Shown: in pieces, positions 8,521 through 21,776 of the stretch
How the letters are laid out: each line of letters starts with the position of its first letter
How positions within the stretch are numbered: position 1 is the first letter of the stretch
Assembly (NCBI GenBank): GCA_016748015.1
Contig: JAAOMT010000226.1
Coordinates: 788,604-852,603, forward strand
Reading direction: 5' to 3'
DNA from: Geosiphon pyriformis
Taxonomy: Eukaryota > Glomeromycota > Glomeromycetes > Archaeosporales > Geosiphonaceae
DNA length: 64,000 nt
Position numbers and translations under genes: made by a program
Notes under the pieces: model-generated
The model's input: only the letters and a program-made list of their open reading frames with translations
Told to the model about the DNA's origin: nothing
Databases searched by the model: none

Positions 8521-11450
8521 ACACTTGAATTAATAATTTCGGTCAATTTAAATAAAAAAGACGTTCCACAATCAGAATAAGCAGCACAAGCACAGAAACT
8601 TTCTTTAACCTACTTCAAAAGCAGTTAACCTCAACTTGCATGATTTATTGTAAAGGGGTTTTCACCAGGAGAGGGTAATTTTTAATAGCAACAAAGAGAG
8701 AGAGACCCAAGATTGGCTTGTCATACATTGTTAGCATTCTCTGCATGTTGCTTATCTGTGTTTGTTTAGGACTGCGATGAATTACCTTGAAATCACGTTA
8801 CATGGTACTACTTCATTGTAAACAATAAGGAAAGGCTTTTTCCATCAAAAGTTAATAACTAATATCTTTTTTAAATATTTGAATGTTGAACCTAATTTAA
8901 CGTATCATTGATTAAATTTTCTACTGGAAAATCTTGTACAGAATCTATTCGGTCTAACTTATGTTTTGATAGTTAAAACTCGAATAAAATTTTCCGATCA
9001 AAAGGTAAAATGATATGAATTTTTTTTTATCTCGATTTGAAACCATTTTTTATGTTTATCATATACATTTTGTTCGCATAAAAATTTTTTTTATTAAGAA
9101 TTAATGTTCCTCTTAGTTTCACCTATTCTTACCTTTCCCTATGTGAAACTTTGAAATTAGTAATTGATTGATTATATATCGAAAAAATGGGAAGCTAGAA
9201 AATATTTAGAGATCCTTGATGAGAATGATAATTTTCACGCTAGATACGCAATAAAAACCGTAAAAACTTGATTTCATTAATGAAAGGAGGTTAGAACATT
9301 TTTATTCATTTATAGTTACATTTTTTAGGCTTTATTATTTGAGGAGGGGGGTGGGGTGGGAAATTGAAGGCCAAAAATTTTACAAAGATGGTAATACAAA
9401 AAGTTATTAACTGAAATTAATATATTTATTTATAAAAAAAAAAAGACAATCCATAGGTTATGATTCATTAATCTCACTAAATGAATAAATTGCTTTTAAA
9501 AATAGCTTCGATTTTTATGGAAAATCCTTTTAAAACGTCATAATTTATCAATATTTCAATAACCGTATCAAATTTCATTGATATTTCGGAAGCTGAATTT
9601 GGGCTGATTAATATTGGAAAAGAGATTACAAAAAAAAAGTTAACGATTTATAAAACTTGTCATACTCTTTGAGACTTATTCATTGGATTATTAACCATAT
9701 TTCTGGGGGAAAATATTAAAAAAAAAAACTAAACTTTCATGGACCTGGAAACAAAGAATTTGAAATTATGATTTGTCTTGGCAAAACAAATTTTAGAAAC
9801 ATAAAAAAAATTAAATAGAAACAAACATTAAATATTTTGAAAATCAATTCAATTTTTGGTCAAAAGAAATCGTATGTTATTACTTTCTTAATGCTTCTCC
9901 TAAATTGAGAACATCTCAAGTTTTGGTTGATTAATCACAGTTAATTGGTGTGGCTAAAAGTTATGAGGATGAAAATTTATGCTATTAATTTAATTCATAA
10001 GAGGTAATAAATGCTGATATGCTAATGTGGTTAAATTCTATAAAAAAATGATTTCGTCTTTGCTAAATCTAGAAGGATTTCATTATTTTTTTGCCAATCT
10101 AAAATTATAATTTTTTCATCTTTAGCTCTTAAGACATGATCTGAAGGTTATTTAGTCTTACAAAATAATCTCAAATAAAATTACTAAACCCATTCCCGAT
10201 AATTATCATGAATCCTTTTCAAATGAGAAAAATTTATAATATTTTCAAAAATTTAAAAACCTAGCTTTGAAGAAAATTATGTTGATATTACCTTGTTTGA
10301 GAATCAACTCCGTCTACGCAAAAAAGCTGTCTTTGATTGATATACGGATCAAAAAAATCCCCGAGGATGTTCTATATTTTCAGGGAGTCTTATCTCAAAT
10401 TATAAAAAAATGAAGAACGGAAAATCTTTGGATTTTTTGAAAGAGTTTTTATGATTTCCTTGTAGAAAAAAATTAATTAGATTTATATTTGGGCTTCAAA
10501 ATGAAATCTCTGCGAGCGGATTATTAATCAAATCTAAATATATTCCGTTTGGTCCAGCTTTTTCAGTTATATTTGTGAAACACTAAATGGCAATTTCTAT
10601 ATCAGCTTATCCTCATAAATTTGAGTGCATGTAAGGTGACCCATTAGCGTCTTGGATATTTATTAAAATCTAAGGAAGTAAATAGAGGCAAAACTTTTTC
10701 GGCTATTTAGAATGTCGTCGACAATTTATTCAAAATTGGAAACCGAAATTTCATTCAGTTGATCAATTTTTTAAATTGTGGTTTTTCGATCTTACAGTTT
10801 CCAGGAATTCTTAAATTATGTGTATCTAAATAGTAAAGAACATCTACTAAAATCGATGACACTTGAATTTCTTTTGCATCAAGAAATACTCACTCTTTGG
10901 AAAAAAAGGCTTCTAAAAAAGGTGATACCAGCACCAAAAATACAAAAACTTTGTACATGTAAAACATTGATGATTTTCCATCAGTTTTTCAAAAATAAAT
11001 GAATATCCTCTAGCAAAAAAATAATTCACTGTGATCAGTTATAGCAAGACCCATGTTGAGAATTAAGAAGATATAATAATTATGAAAAATATCTTAGCCT
11101 TTATATATTTATTGCTGTTTTTTAGTTTCAAATTATATAATTATCTAAAAAATAGTAAATAGTAATATGCTCTTTTTTAAATGACTTAACAATTCTTAAT
11201 GCCGAAAATAAAATTTTTCAAAATATATATAATTTAAAGAAATGTGTAAATTAATATTAAAAATAAATATGAAATTACTGCTTTTTTTTATACAGATGAA
11301 AAATACTTTTAATAATATTTTTTTTTAAACAAAACAAGGTTTTAAAGTTCATCTTTATTTATAATTTCATTCTGTGGTTCCGGACCGTTCGATTCGATTT
11401 TAGAAAAGATCCGACTGACCAGTTTGATCCGGTTCTAGAATTTATTTAAC
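8521..11450. other. gene-poor spacer
   Basis: About 2.9 kb with only short open frames. A 75-codon frame at 10,778-11,002 has no recognisable motif. There is a purine-rich island GGAGGGGGGTGGGGTGGGAA near 9,341. No gene, RNA or element end is supported. Confidence 0.45.
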
Positions 11451-11503
11451 TTAAATTTTACTACTCCTCCCCTCCAGATTACATATTATTGTTCTTAATA
11501 ATA

Positions 11504-11671
11504 TTACTTCACCATCCTTTTAAACACATACAAATCTTGATAGTTTCCGCATCTAATTTTGCTTCGAGTTGAAGTTACACCAGAAAATGCACACTCAATT
11601 GGTAGACTTGCAGCTGGGATTGCTAAATAATCTTTTGCCATGGTTGTCAGGTGAGGATATTCTGACTCATG
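11504..11671 (-). pseudogene. hAT transposase C-terminal remnant
   Basis: The minus strand encodes ESEYPHLTTMAKDYLAIPAA, then SLPIECAFSGVTSTRSKI and a stop at 11,504. The pattern Y-P-x-L-x-x-M-A-x-D-Y-L-A-I-P-A-x-S-x-P-x-E-x-x-F-S-G is the hAT dimerisation domain at the C-terminus of hAT-family transposases. The usual R of ERxFS is C here. Upstream sequence (11,672-11,950) is degraded and no catalytic part is recognisable. Flanking GGTTCCGGACCG and GATCCGGTTCTAGAA (11,376-11,440) may belong to the element end. Confidence 0.75.
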
Positions 11672-11699
11672 AAACTAAGAAAATCAATGTTACAGTTAT

Positions 11700-14600
11700 T
11701 ACATGATTATTGTCAATTAGCTTTCTTATTTTCATCAGTTTGAAAGAATTCATATAGTCAGAGTACTGGATTATCAATAAGATTTGAGACCACAAGAAAG
11801 ACATGTTTAAAGAGCAATAACAAGAGTATGAGACAAGCTTACGAAAAGTAGTATATAGAATAATAAATAGGAAAGTAAATAATAAATTTGATGATCTAAT
11901 CGTATTAGTGTGGAATAATAAACACACGAACAACAGATCTCAATTTTTTGGTGGTTATAGATGTAAATTATGAGATTGTCTTCTTGATTAGCTTTTAAGA
12001 CATTCTCTCCAAATTTAGATGAGTATTTAATAGTATATATATTAATTATTGTTTTTTATCATGCATTAATAAATATTTCTTTACAATTATTAATTTTATA
12101 ATATTTTAGCTTATTATGTGGATCAAGAGTTTAATGTAAAATTAATCAGTTTATGTAAACAAAGTCTTTTTTGTTTTAATTATATAAACTGAACTACTTA
12201 TATAGTTAGTGTATGTCTGAAAATTTAAAAATTGTAAATAACAAGTTTTTTAATAAAATTTTCAAATTTACTTGATATTTATTTGTAACAATATTGTCAT
12301 TTTAAATATTTTATAAATTCTTATTTGTTAAAACTGTAATTTCAAATGAAAAATTTACATTAATATATTTTTTATAATATTAAAATGCTTGCTCTGAATA
12401 ACTTCATAAAATTTATTAATTTTTTATGTAATATTCAATTTTCATCAATTTAATAAGATATTATTTTGAGAAAAAATATTATAATTGGAAAAAATTTAAA
12501 CATTAAAAATAATAAAATACATTTTAATACATTCTTAAATTAAAATGAAAATAATAAATTCAATATTTTTTCAATCATTAAAACAAAGATTTAATTACTT
12601 TTTAAAATTGTTTACCTTTGAAGATAGAAATTACAAAGTAAAAAATTTTACTTTCAAACTTTTTAATTGTCTTTTCAAACTAAAAAAAAAATCATGGTCA
12701 TCTCCTTTTTTATTCTAATTTTGCATTACAATAATCAAAGGAAAATAGTGAAATTGGTAAGCAGTTGAAAAGTAATGAAATTAATGAATAGAGTGAAGCG
12801 AGTTGTTAAATTACATTATACTATTGATATTTTTTAAAAAATATATATTCAGATTGCATTAAAGCTTATGCAGCTAATACTTTAATTGCGAGCAAAATTA
12901 ATACAAAAACAAATTAATGTTCATGTAAATTAAAAAAATAAATAAATCATAATAAGATGGTTTGATACTTGATTGTAAAACTTGTCAAAAAAAAGAATTT
13001 ATTCTTAATATTATCAATTTTATTCTCGGTGTTTGCTTGCAAATCAACCTGATTTTTTACAACACAAAGAATTAATTTAACAAAAATTAAAATAAAAAGG
13101 TTATGAGATATATCAATAATTTTTGCAAAATTAATTTACAATTAACGTTTCTCTTATTCTTTTTATAGATAATATTTTATTCAAACTTTTATTCTAATTT
13201 TTAAATATATTGGAAAGCAATTAAGAAATATATTTGTGTTTATTGTCAATATAATTTATAATTATTAAAAAATAATCTTCTTTTTGTATTTGATTCAATT
13301 TCAATAGAAATTATGCAAGCTTATGAACAATCATCTTGGTATTGGACAGATGCATACAGTTATCAATTAATTGAAAAAACATCAGAAAATTCTGTAAATG
13401 AAAAATATTATGTTAATTAATAATTTTTATTTTTATTTTTTATACATTCATAAATTACTTGATGACTTAGAAATTTCCCCCTATATATTATTTACTTGTT
13501 GCTATTTAATACAATTTTTTGTTTAACCTAGAAAAAATTGAGTAGGAATACGTCTTATTTTTATTGATTACAATATTTTATAAAAATCAATCAAAAAATT
13601 TACAAAATTTTAATAATATGAATATTAAAAAAATGAAAATAGTCAAAAAAATACCAAACATCAAAATACAACAACATTTGGAACATGTCTTAATAATAAC
13701 AAAGAACTTTAGGTAGATTTTTGAAAATATTATTACATTTTTATTATATACCATAAATAATTTTATCCTATTAATATGTTTTAAAAAAACTTATAGTTTA
13801 ATTTGATTTTGGTTTAAATATATAAAATTGGATTTTAATTTGAATAAATAAATTATTGTTTAAAAATGTTCAAGTGTTTTGATTTATTCTTGCTTTTGTT
13901 TGTAATATATTTATATGATTAAAAAAGATTCAATTATAAATAATTATTAAAAAAAATAATATTTATCAACCAACAATATTTTTGCAAAAAAAGACAATTT
14001 ATAATCGTTTAATATTCAATGAAACCATAATAATGCCTTAAATAAGTATTTATATTAATAAGTTTAGAAATTTTAAAAAGTCATTTATTGCAAAAAGTAA
14101 AAAACTAATTTTTAAAATCAGTGAAAAACATGATAATTAATTTTATGCCATTTTTTATTTTAGAATTTATAAATAAATTTTAAAACATTTTTATTAGTTT
14201 AAACAAACCCACAATAAATGATAATTAACATCTTTTCCGGTTTATACATGTAAATATTTTAATGAAACAAAGCTTTTATATTTTTTTATTTATTGTTTTT
14301 TATAGTATAAAGTATTGTAAGTTTGAATTGAATAAAAATATTTAAGGTTTATTAATATGTTTCCACATTTTGATTTGCCAAATCAAAAATTAACACAAAA
14401 ATAAATATTTTTAAAAAAACATTGCCCATTTTTGTGATTATTTTTTATTTAAAAATATTTTTTAATTTTTGAAAAATTATTAGAATGTTTTTATTTAAAT
14501 AAATTTTAAAAATTTATAAAATAAAATTATATTTCAAAAAAATTTTTGCATATATGCTAAATATTAAATAAAAAAAAAAGCATGTCATAAAAAATACATA

Positions 14601-14735
14601 TAAAATAATAAATTTTCTACTTGTTTAATCTTTTGTAATAGAAAAGCATACTAGAATATTAAAAAAAACTGTTAATATTGAAAAAAAAAAATTGTTAAAA
14701 ATCATTTTCAAGTAAGATTTTTTTACATATAAAAA
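11700..14735. other. extreme AT-rich DNA, no recognisable genes
   Basis: About 3 kb of nearly pure A/T with many short homopolymers. One less biased stretch at about 13,310-13,395 reads MQAYEQSSWYWTDAYSYQLI but has no supported exon context. The texture resembles the decayed LINE region further right. Confidence 0.5.
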
Positions 14736-15031
14736 TACAGTCAAACCTGAAATAACCCATACTGAGATAACTTATAACCTGTGATAAGCCATAGCATTTT
14801 GAATCTACCAATTTGGTAGTTAAAGAATTCTTATGTTTATAACCCATACCTGTGATACCCAATAACCCATAACTTTTTACTGTCAGTATGGGTTATCTCA
14901 GGTGCTAGATTTAGTTTAAATTCTGCTTATTCTGGTAAAATTGCAGTAAAGCAAACCAATATTTCCATGACTAAAAATGCTATATGATAATTTAACATTA
15001 CTTATTCAACAGAATAATCATTAATCATGTA

Positions 15032-15440
15032 AGTAATCAAGTCGGAGTTTCGAATTGTCCCAAGTTCTAAATTATCATCAATTGTATGAGTAATCAAGTC
15101 AGAGTTTTGAATTGTCCTAAGTTTTAAATTATTACTAACCTTGTGAGTAATCAAGTCGGAATTTCAAATTGTCCCAAGTTCTAAATTATCATCGATTGTA
15201 TAAGTAATTAAGTCGGAGTTTCGAATTGTCCCAAGTTCTAAATTATCATCGATTGTATGAGTAATCAAGTCGGAGTTTCGAATTGTCCCAAGTTTTAAAT
15301 TATTACTAACCTTGTGAGTAATCAAGTCAGAGTTTTAAATTGTCCCAAGTTCTAAATTATTATTGATTGTGTGAGTAATCAAATCAGAGTTTCGAATTGT
15401 TCCAAGTTTTAAATTATTATCAATTGTGTAAGTAATCAAG
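15032..15440. repeat. 57-bp tandem repeat array, about seven copies
   Basis: The motif AGTAATCAAGTCGGAGTTTC recurs at 15,032, 15,089, 15,146, 15,203, 15,260, 15,317, 15,374 and 15,431 with mostly transition differences. The period is 57 bp, exactly 19 codons, and the minus strand reads repeats like SDLITHTINNNLELGTI over the last units. It directly precedes the transposase frame within the Tigger element. A coding role is possible but several units carry stops, so a minisatellite is the simpler view. Confidence 0.9.
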
Positions 15441-15448
15441 TCGGATTT

Positions 15449-17248
15449 TTGGATCAGCCTCATCCTAATTGTACTTTTCCTTTGCCTTTTGATTCCACCA
15501 TTTCTAATAGCAAAAAGCATGCTATCTCTTCAGCTTGCATTCCGCAAAGTCGTGAGAATGCTACACTTCATGATAAGCTTATGGTGCTTGATTGGTATCA
15601 TGCAAATGATAAAAACCAATTAAAAACTGCAAGGCACTTTAAGAAAAACGGTTTTTCATACATGAAACAGCCTCTAGTTTCAGCTTGGGTCAAAGATAAA
15701 CCAAATCTTCATGCACAAGCAAATACAATACGTGACTTGACTAGCAAGCGTATACACACAGTATGTAATCCTGACTTTGATAAAGCACTTGTTATTTTTG
15801 TTCAAGAGGTAGAATCGCGTGGAATGACACTTACTGAAGATGTAATTCGAGCTGCTGGCATAAAGTTCTATGATCAATTGGATATTCCAGAAAATGAGTG
15901 CCAAAAACTATCCAATGGCTGGCTTGAGAGCTTTAAAGACCGTGTTGGATTTCATTCACTTCACTTTCATGGTGATGCATCATCAGCCAATGTTGAGCAT
16001 ATTGAAGATGAACAAGTGCATGTAATGACACTTCTTGCTGATTGGAGGTTATGTGGTATTTTTAACATGGATGAAACTGCACTATTTTATGCCATATCAC
16101 CAAATCAAGGTCTTGCTACAATACCACGTCATGGCACCAAATAATCAAAAGTGTGACTAACACTTGCCTTTACAACCAATGCTAATGGAACTGAGCATTT
16201 GCCACCACTTATTAGTGGTCATGCTAAACGTCTATGCTGTTTCCAAAAAAAAACAGGAGAGCAACTTGGTTTCCAATATTATTCAAACACTCGTGCTTGG
16301 ATGACTGGTGATATTTTTTGACAGTGACTTGTTGATTGGGACTATCAGCTGCGTAAAAAAAATCGAAACATATTGTTATTAGTAGACAATTTTGCTGGTC
16401 ACAACTATGATATGAGATCTATTGCAAATATTCATGTAGAACAGTTTGCACCTAACTTGACAGCACATATTCAGCCTATAGATGCTGGAATTATTCATTG
16501 TTTTAAGTCACATTACTGTCACTATTTTCTTTGCCATGCATTGGATCTTTTTGATGATGGTGCTGATGATATTTATGCAATCAACCAACTTTAAGCAATG
16601 TGTCTAATTTATAGGACATGGGAGAATGTTTCAAATGAAACAATCGCTCATTGCTGGCACAAAGTTGGCATTCTTCCAATCAATACAAATGACAACTTTC
16701 AGAATGAAACTACAAACTTGGAAATAATAGCTAATTATAATCAAAAAATAGTATTAGAAAAGATTAAGGATTGCTACAAAGAGTTCAATTGCATACAGCC
16801 AAATCGTACATACTTATCAATTGAAGAGTTGGTAAATCTATCTGAGAAAAATGATACAATTACTTTGGAATATCTGGATGATGATGAGGCAAATTATATT
16901 ATAACAAATCGTGAAACAAAGCATGATAGCTCTGATGAAAAACAAGAGGTACAGAAAGTAATGAGTATTAAGGATGCACTAACTGCTATTACAAATCTTG
17001 AACAGTTTATGGAGCTTGAAAATAGCAAGGAGTTTTATGATGCAGTTAGTAAGCTTGCTTATGTTAAATGTATACTTCATAAGATAAACAAAAACAAACA
17101 ACTTTTACAAGTTTCTTTAATATTACATAAACTATTTAAAGATTCTTATAAGAATATGCAAATAAATTTATTTTTTAATAATATTATATCTATTTTTATT
17201 ATAGGTATACTATATATACTTAAACCTGAGAAAACCCATAACCTGTAA
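15449..17248 (+). pseudogene. Tigger/pogo-type DDE transposase with five stop codons
   Basis: One frame runs 600 codons with no indel. It holds a CENP-B/Tc5-like HTH region (NATLHDKLMVLDWYHANDKN, then VSAWVKDKPNL), a second helix-turn-helix part (GWLESFKDRVGF) and a DDE_1 catalytic domain with all three acidic positions: NMDETALFY, LLVDNFAGH and QPIDAGIIHCFK. It is broken by TAA at 16,142, TGA at 16,154, 16,319 and 16,325, and TAA at 16,592. Each stop can arise by one transition from a likely ancestral Gln, Arg or Trp codon; two of the TGA codons sit in F-x-Q-x-LVDW, where Trp is expected. The true start is uncertain; 15,449 is only where the recognisable frame opens. The family cuts and pastes at TA sites. 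Confidence 0.88.
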
Positions 17249-17302
17249 TAACCCATAGCAATTTGTATCCACCAAGGGTATGGGTTATCTCAGGTTTGAC
17301 TG

Positions 17303-17963
17303 TATATTTTTAAATTTTAAGGCTTTTATATACAAAAAATAAAACAGATTACACCTTATTGGTTTCTTTATTTTGTATCAGAAACTTTTTTATTTGAATG
17401 TTTGATATGTTTTTAATGCATAAAGTTTTCTTAGCCTTTTTTCAACAATCAGTTATTAAGATCAAAAAGGTACCATTTACATTAGTACTTGAATTCGAAT
17501 TAGTTTAAAATTAGACCACAGACATAGCTTACCCAAGCTCAATGTATATAATCTCGCAAATTGAAATTAATGATGCAATGGAATGTATGATATTGAAGCA
17601 TTTAGATATATAAAGTTACTTTTTGAGCGGGATCTTTTCAAATAGAATATTAAAGCGTAACAAACAATTTCCACGACCCAGATTCATGTCAAATATTTGG
17701 TTTCCCCACGACTAATCATGTCTTCCTACCTACGTAATACAGTGAAAGCTATCTGTTTCTACTATTAGTGTTATGGTACTTTTAAAGTTTTATTGTCCAC
17801 TGTATATTATTTGCTTGTATCGGGAACGCCTATTTTCGGAAATCTTTAATACTTGTCTCGTGATATGTACACCTATCGGGAAACATGAAGTTGTGGAACA
17901 TTATCAATCACAACATCGATATTAAATGGATAGTTTGACTTTCCTTCTACTAAGAACGACACA
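17303..17963. other. intergenic spacer
   Basis: Contains the right TA target duplication at its start and the promoter side of the F-box gene; no further motif is supported. Confidence 0.4.
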
Positions 17964-19753
17964 ATGAGTGCTATTCCGTCTGAAATTCTTCACCAAATTT
18001 TCAAATCCCTCTGTCAAGGCCAAACTTCTAAAGATTTATATTCTTGTCTTTTGGTCAATAGACATTGGTGTTCTAATGCCACAGTTACTTTATGGAAAAA
18101 TCCGTTTTCACTCACAAATCGAACTTACCAAGTGATCGATACTTATTTGCTTTGTCTTTCACCATCTGCAGTGCAACGACTTAACTTGGGGAATATTATT
18201 CACCATCCAAATCCTCTTTTTGATTATCCTTCGTTTTTAAAGGAATTCTCATTGCAAGCTTTTTGCCATGCTATAGAAGAGTGGTTTACGAAGAGAGATG
18301 AAATGATGGATATTGAAAATGGTAAGTTGAAAACATTTAAATATTGATCGGGAGGTGACAGAAAAATTAACTTGAAACAGATTTTTCAAAAACTCCTCAT
18401 CAAACATGGTTGCTACCATCTTTAGAATTGTCCATAATCTTAGACCCACATTTAAATGACAATAAATTCATCTCCAATAATTCGAATAATTACATCTGGC
18501 GAAGAGAATTCTGGATGCTTGAAGAAATATTTACAATGGTTGCAGGACGCTGTTCGACTCTGGATTTTTTCTCGATCGATGCGAATGCCCTGGGGATTTT
18601 TCATATTGTAAATCTGGAAGATATTCTTTGGCCATTTTTTCAGGCCAATTGTCGAGCTTTGACGAAAACAAGTGTCCTTGAATTGGGTGGTGACGCTGCT
18701 TATTCCAATAATCATCATATCTTAGAGGAAATTTCTCAACGTGCTGTCAATATCACAACCCTTATTCTTCACGGTCCAGATAAAGGCGAATATAATGAGG
18801 AATTTGGTGACGATGGAATTGGCGATGCACTTCCTCGATTCATTTCCTCGCTAAAGTCTCTGAAACATTTCCAAATGGTAGATTGGGAATCGGATATTTC
18901 GGAAGTTATATTGGCTTTATCGGGAGTGAAAGAAACACTAATATCAGTTGAATTTGATGGATGCGGGTTTTCAGATGCGGTAGAGGCTTTATGCCCAAAT
19001 GAAGAAGGATCCGAAGAGATTCAAAAAAATATTTTTGAAGGCATGCTCGAATGTATGAATATAGAATCGCTGAGATTTCATAATGTTAAAAATATTCCTG
19101 GATTTTTAATGAACACTTTACATCAACCGGGAGCTTTCCCTCGACTAAGGCATCTAAAATTTAACCAGACAGATGATTGCTATAAAAGTGATGGTATTCC
19201 CACATCGCCACTACTGAGAATTATACGAAATTCATGCTCTACTATGGAATCTGTTTTAATCCCCCAAATTGATATTGCTCGAGTTCCTGGAATACTGATT
19301 ATATTATCTAACTGTCCTAATCTGCGTAGACTGAAATTACGAGTACAAAAGGCCGAAAATTTCGACCCTTTATACAAATTTCTTGATTCATGCACTAAAT
19401 TAAAAAAACTCGAATTCGTTGGGGATGACCCTTTTGCCTGGCAACTCGTTTCACATCGTGGAACCACTTATGGGGCTCAAGCGATAGTAGAATTAGGCCG
19501 TCGTATCCCTCAAACATTGACTCATCTCTCAATATTATCAAATTGGTCTTTTTCCCCACTAGATCTCGCTGCTTTCCTCGATAACCTTCAATGTAAACCT
19601 AAAACTATTGTCATGGCAGTTAACATCTTCCCAGATACCTACACTCAAACTCTTGTTAAATATGCTCATAAGGTGGGTGCTCAAATTTCGGAGTCCCCAG
19701 TTGATAACAAAGATGAGATCTTTCTACGCAAAAAGATTCATATTAAAAAATAG
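17964..19753 (+). CDS. F-box protein with leucine-rich C-terminal part (1)
   Basis: Two exons, 17,964-18,321 and 18,381-19,753, separated by a 59-bp intron (phase 1), encode 576 aa. The N-terminus is an F-box: SAIPSEILHQIFKSL, then YSCLLVNRHWCSNATVTLWK. The rest is a long series of weak LRR-like units (for example LKSLKHFQMVDWESD, LRRLKLRVQKAENFDPLYKF, CTKLKKLEFVG). Family role: F-box proteins bind Skp1 and present substrates to SCF E3 ubiquitin ligases. This gene is one of three related F-box genes within 13 kb, an expansion typical of these fungi. The substrate is unknown. The frame is intact. Confidence 0.88.
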
Positions 19754-20764
19754 GCCTAGGATTCCGAGACAAGAATTTAGAGTGTAAAATTTTGTTAAAT
19801 CTATTGCCCGGAAATTTTAAAGAGAAGCCTTTATTCAATGTACAGAAAGCGACTTTAATATAACTTGAAGTTTGTAATTTATAAAACAATTAAAGCTTAT
19901 GGTTAAGTTACATTAGCACTAAAATATCTAGATATCCAGATATTCTATATAAATTTTCATATGAGTTCTTAAAAAATATATTAGTATCCAGATTGCTTGA
20001 TCAATTTAAAATGATTTGGGTCTGCAATTAAAAAAATTCTATTTAAATATTATAATTATAGTTTTTATCTTTTTATTTAAGAAAAATAAAAAAGCTTCCA
20101 ACTATAAAAAAAATTAAATTGGTCATTTGATGTTTGAAATTTTTAAATTCACAGCATATAAGAAAATTTGCATTAAAAATATATTAACAGCAAATAGTTT
20201 TACATCTATTTATATTAAGATTGAGATTTTTAATATGTTATAACAACATTAACATAAAATATGTATTGCTTTATCTAATTATTTTATCAATTTGTTACCT
20301 TAATTAACTTCTCAATTTTAGGTTTTTGTTAAATTTAAATTCTTAAAACTGACTTTTTCTGATTTAATTTTTACTTAGGTGTAATGAAAATATTCTTTGG
20401 TTTTGTTTCTAGATTATAAGTTAAATAAAAAGTTTATTGTAAATTTCATTTATAATAAGTTTTAATCAAATACATGTATTTTTACAAACATAAAAACTAT
20501 AATTCATCTTTGAAATATCTTTAAAAAAAGATAAATTGTGATATTTTGCCATAGAATTTGGATTTCTTATTGATCTTAATTTCTTTTTTAAACTTAATTG
20601 TTTTATTCATCAAAAAGTTTTTTTTTTAATATTTGATTGGAAACTCAATCACTAAAATCTAATCAAAAATCGAAGCAAGCGACTCGCTTTATCCTGAGCT
20701 AGAAACTTTGTGCAATGAAGATTGCTTGATTCGCTGGACTTTATATATTCCCAAGTGCACAGCA
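19754..20764. other. AT-rich spacer
   Basis: Downstream of F-box gene 1, with no supported gene on either strand until the minus-strand candidate that ends at 20,765. Confidence 0.4.
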
Positions 20765-21104
20765 TTATACCAAATTTAGCTGAGCTTTTTGCTTTCTATT
20801 CAGAATAGTTTTAGGTAATAGAAACGATCTGCGACTAAATTGACTCCTATAATCGGAAATCACAAATTGGTGGGAATATCGAAGATGCTCCGTCTGCAAC
20901 TTTAATCGTCGTAGTAAAGAGGCTTTCTCATTTAGATTCTTTCGACATTAAAGAAAAACTCCATCACAAAGAATGATCTCAACCATGTTTGTTAAAAGTT
21001 CTCATACAAAAAACAAAATTCACTTTTAAAACATATGATAATGGATCGATTTTCGACATTTCAAGCTGATACTGAATGTCGCTGGGATCCATGAAATAAT
21101 CCAT
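20765..21104 (-). CDS. small two-exon gene candidate, 84 aa
   Basis: On the minus strand, exons 21,104-21,024 and 20,938-20,765 join in phase 0 across an 85-bp intron to read MDYFMDPSDIQYQLEMSKID, PLSYVLK, then NLNEKASLLRRLKLQTEHLR and SDYRSQFSRRSFLLPKTIL before a TAA. The composition is protein-like: basic, with a possible short helix. The frame remains open 20 codons upstream of this ATG (EYPNFSQIGNIAFPAN), and another exon-like stretch with good splice borders lies at about 21,340-21,413 (NNPKDVLFDNQMFENRRLNS). The true gene may therefore be longer or the 5' end decayed. I do not recognise the family. Confidence 0.4.
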
Positions 21105-21776
21105 ATTTGCGGGAAATGCAATATTTCCGATTTGAGAAAAATTTGGATATTCCGCATGCGATTACTTGTTATTGTCACATTAATTTCAAAATATCACAAA
21201 CAATAAAAGAAACATTTATTTACTTAATTTATGATACATTGACATTGTTCCAAAACCTTCATTGAATTATAGAGCTTGGCATTCCCTTAGATACTCCCCA
21301 TTTATCCTAAGGTGATTAAAAAAAACCTATATCGAGATGAATTTAGCCTCCTGTTTTCGAACATTTGATTGTCGAAGAGAACGTCTTTCGGGTTATTTGA
21401 TTTGGGCTACCGGTATATAATATTAGGCTATTAACTGAAACATGCTGAAATTACAAAATTTTTCGTCCAAGATTTTTTCTTTACCTTCTTTTAGCTAAAA
21501 AAATAATCAAATTAATTTTGTGGATAAAAAGTTCAAACCTTTGTTTCTACATTTTTCTTGGAAATTTATCTCAAGTCAAAAGAAACTTATATGACGGATC
21601 AGAGAAAACACAATTTCCCATGCAACATTCATTTATACTGGACAAAAATCGATCTTAACGGGTTTATGATAAGACGAATATCATTAAAACATGCCATTAA
21701 ACATTGAATATTTTTGCGGAGCGATGAAATTCTTAACACCTTAGTCAAAAGGCCATTTTCTATCCTTCCAAGGTAA
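21105..21776. other. spacer with a possible upstream exon on the minus strand
   Basis: Minus-strand 21,413-21,340 reads PKSNNPKDVLFDNQMFENRR, bordered by TAG at the 5' side and AG|GTTTTT at the 3' side. A TATAAA-like site lies near 21,635 on the same strand. I could not join this exon in frame to the candidate downstream. Confidence 0.25.

Larger units (their letters stand above)
14738..17302 (+). mobile_element. Tigger/pogo-like DNA transposon (complete ends, dead transposase)
   Basis: Terminal inverted repeats are 25 bp with one mismatch: left CAGTCAAACCTGAAATAACC... from 14,738, right ending ...TCTCAGGTTTGACTG at 17,302. Both ends are flanked by TA, the target duplication of Tc1/mariner/pogo elements. 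Each end has further inverted copies of the ACCCATA / TATGGGTTATCTCAGG motif, so the left 165 bp (14,738-14,904) is itself nearly palindromic. Inside lie a 57-bp tandem array and a transposase reading frame. Length is 2,565 bp, normal for an autonomous Tigger-like element. Confidence 0.92.

Noticed and set aside
15032-15440. CRISPR-like array
   Set aside because: The 57-bp units follow each other without unique spacers and the genome is eukaryotic; it is a tandem repeat.
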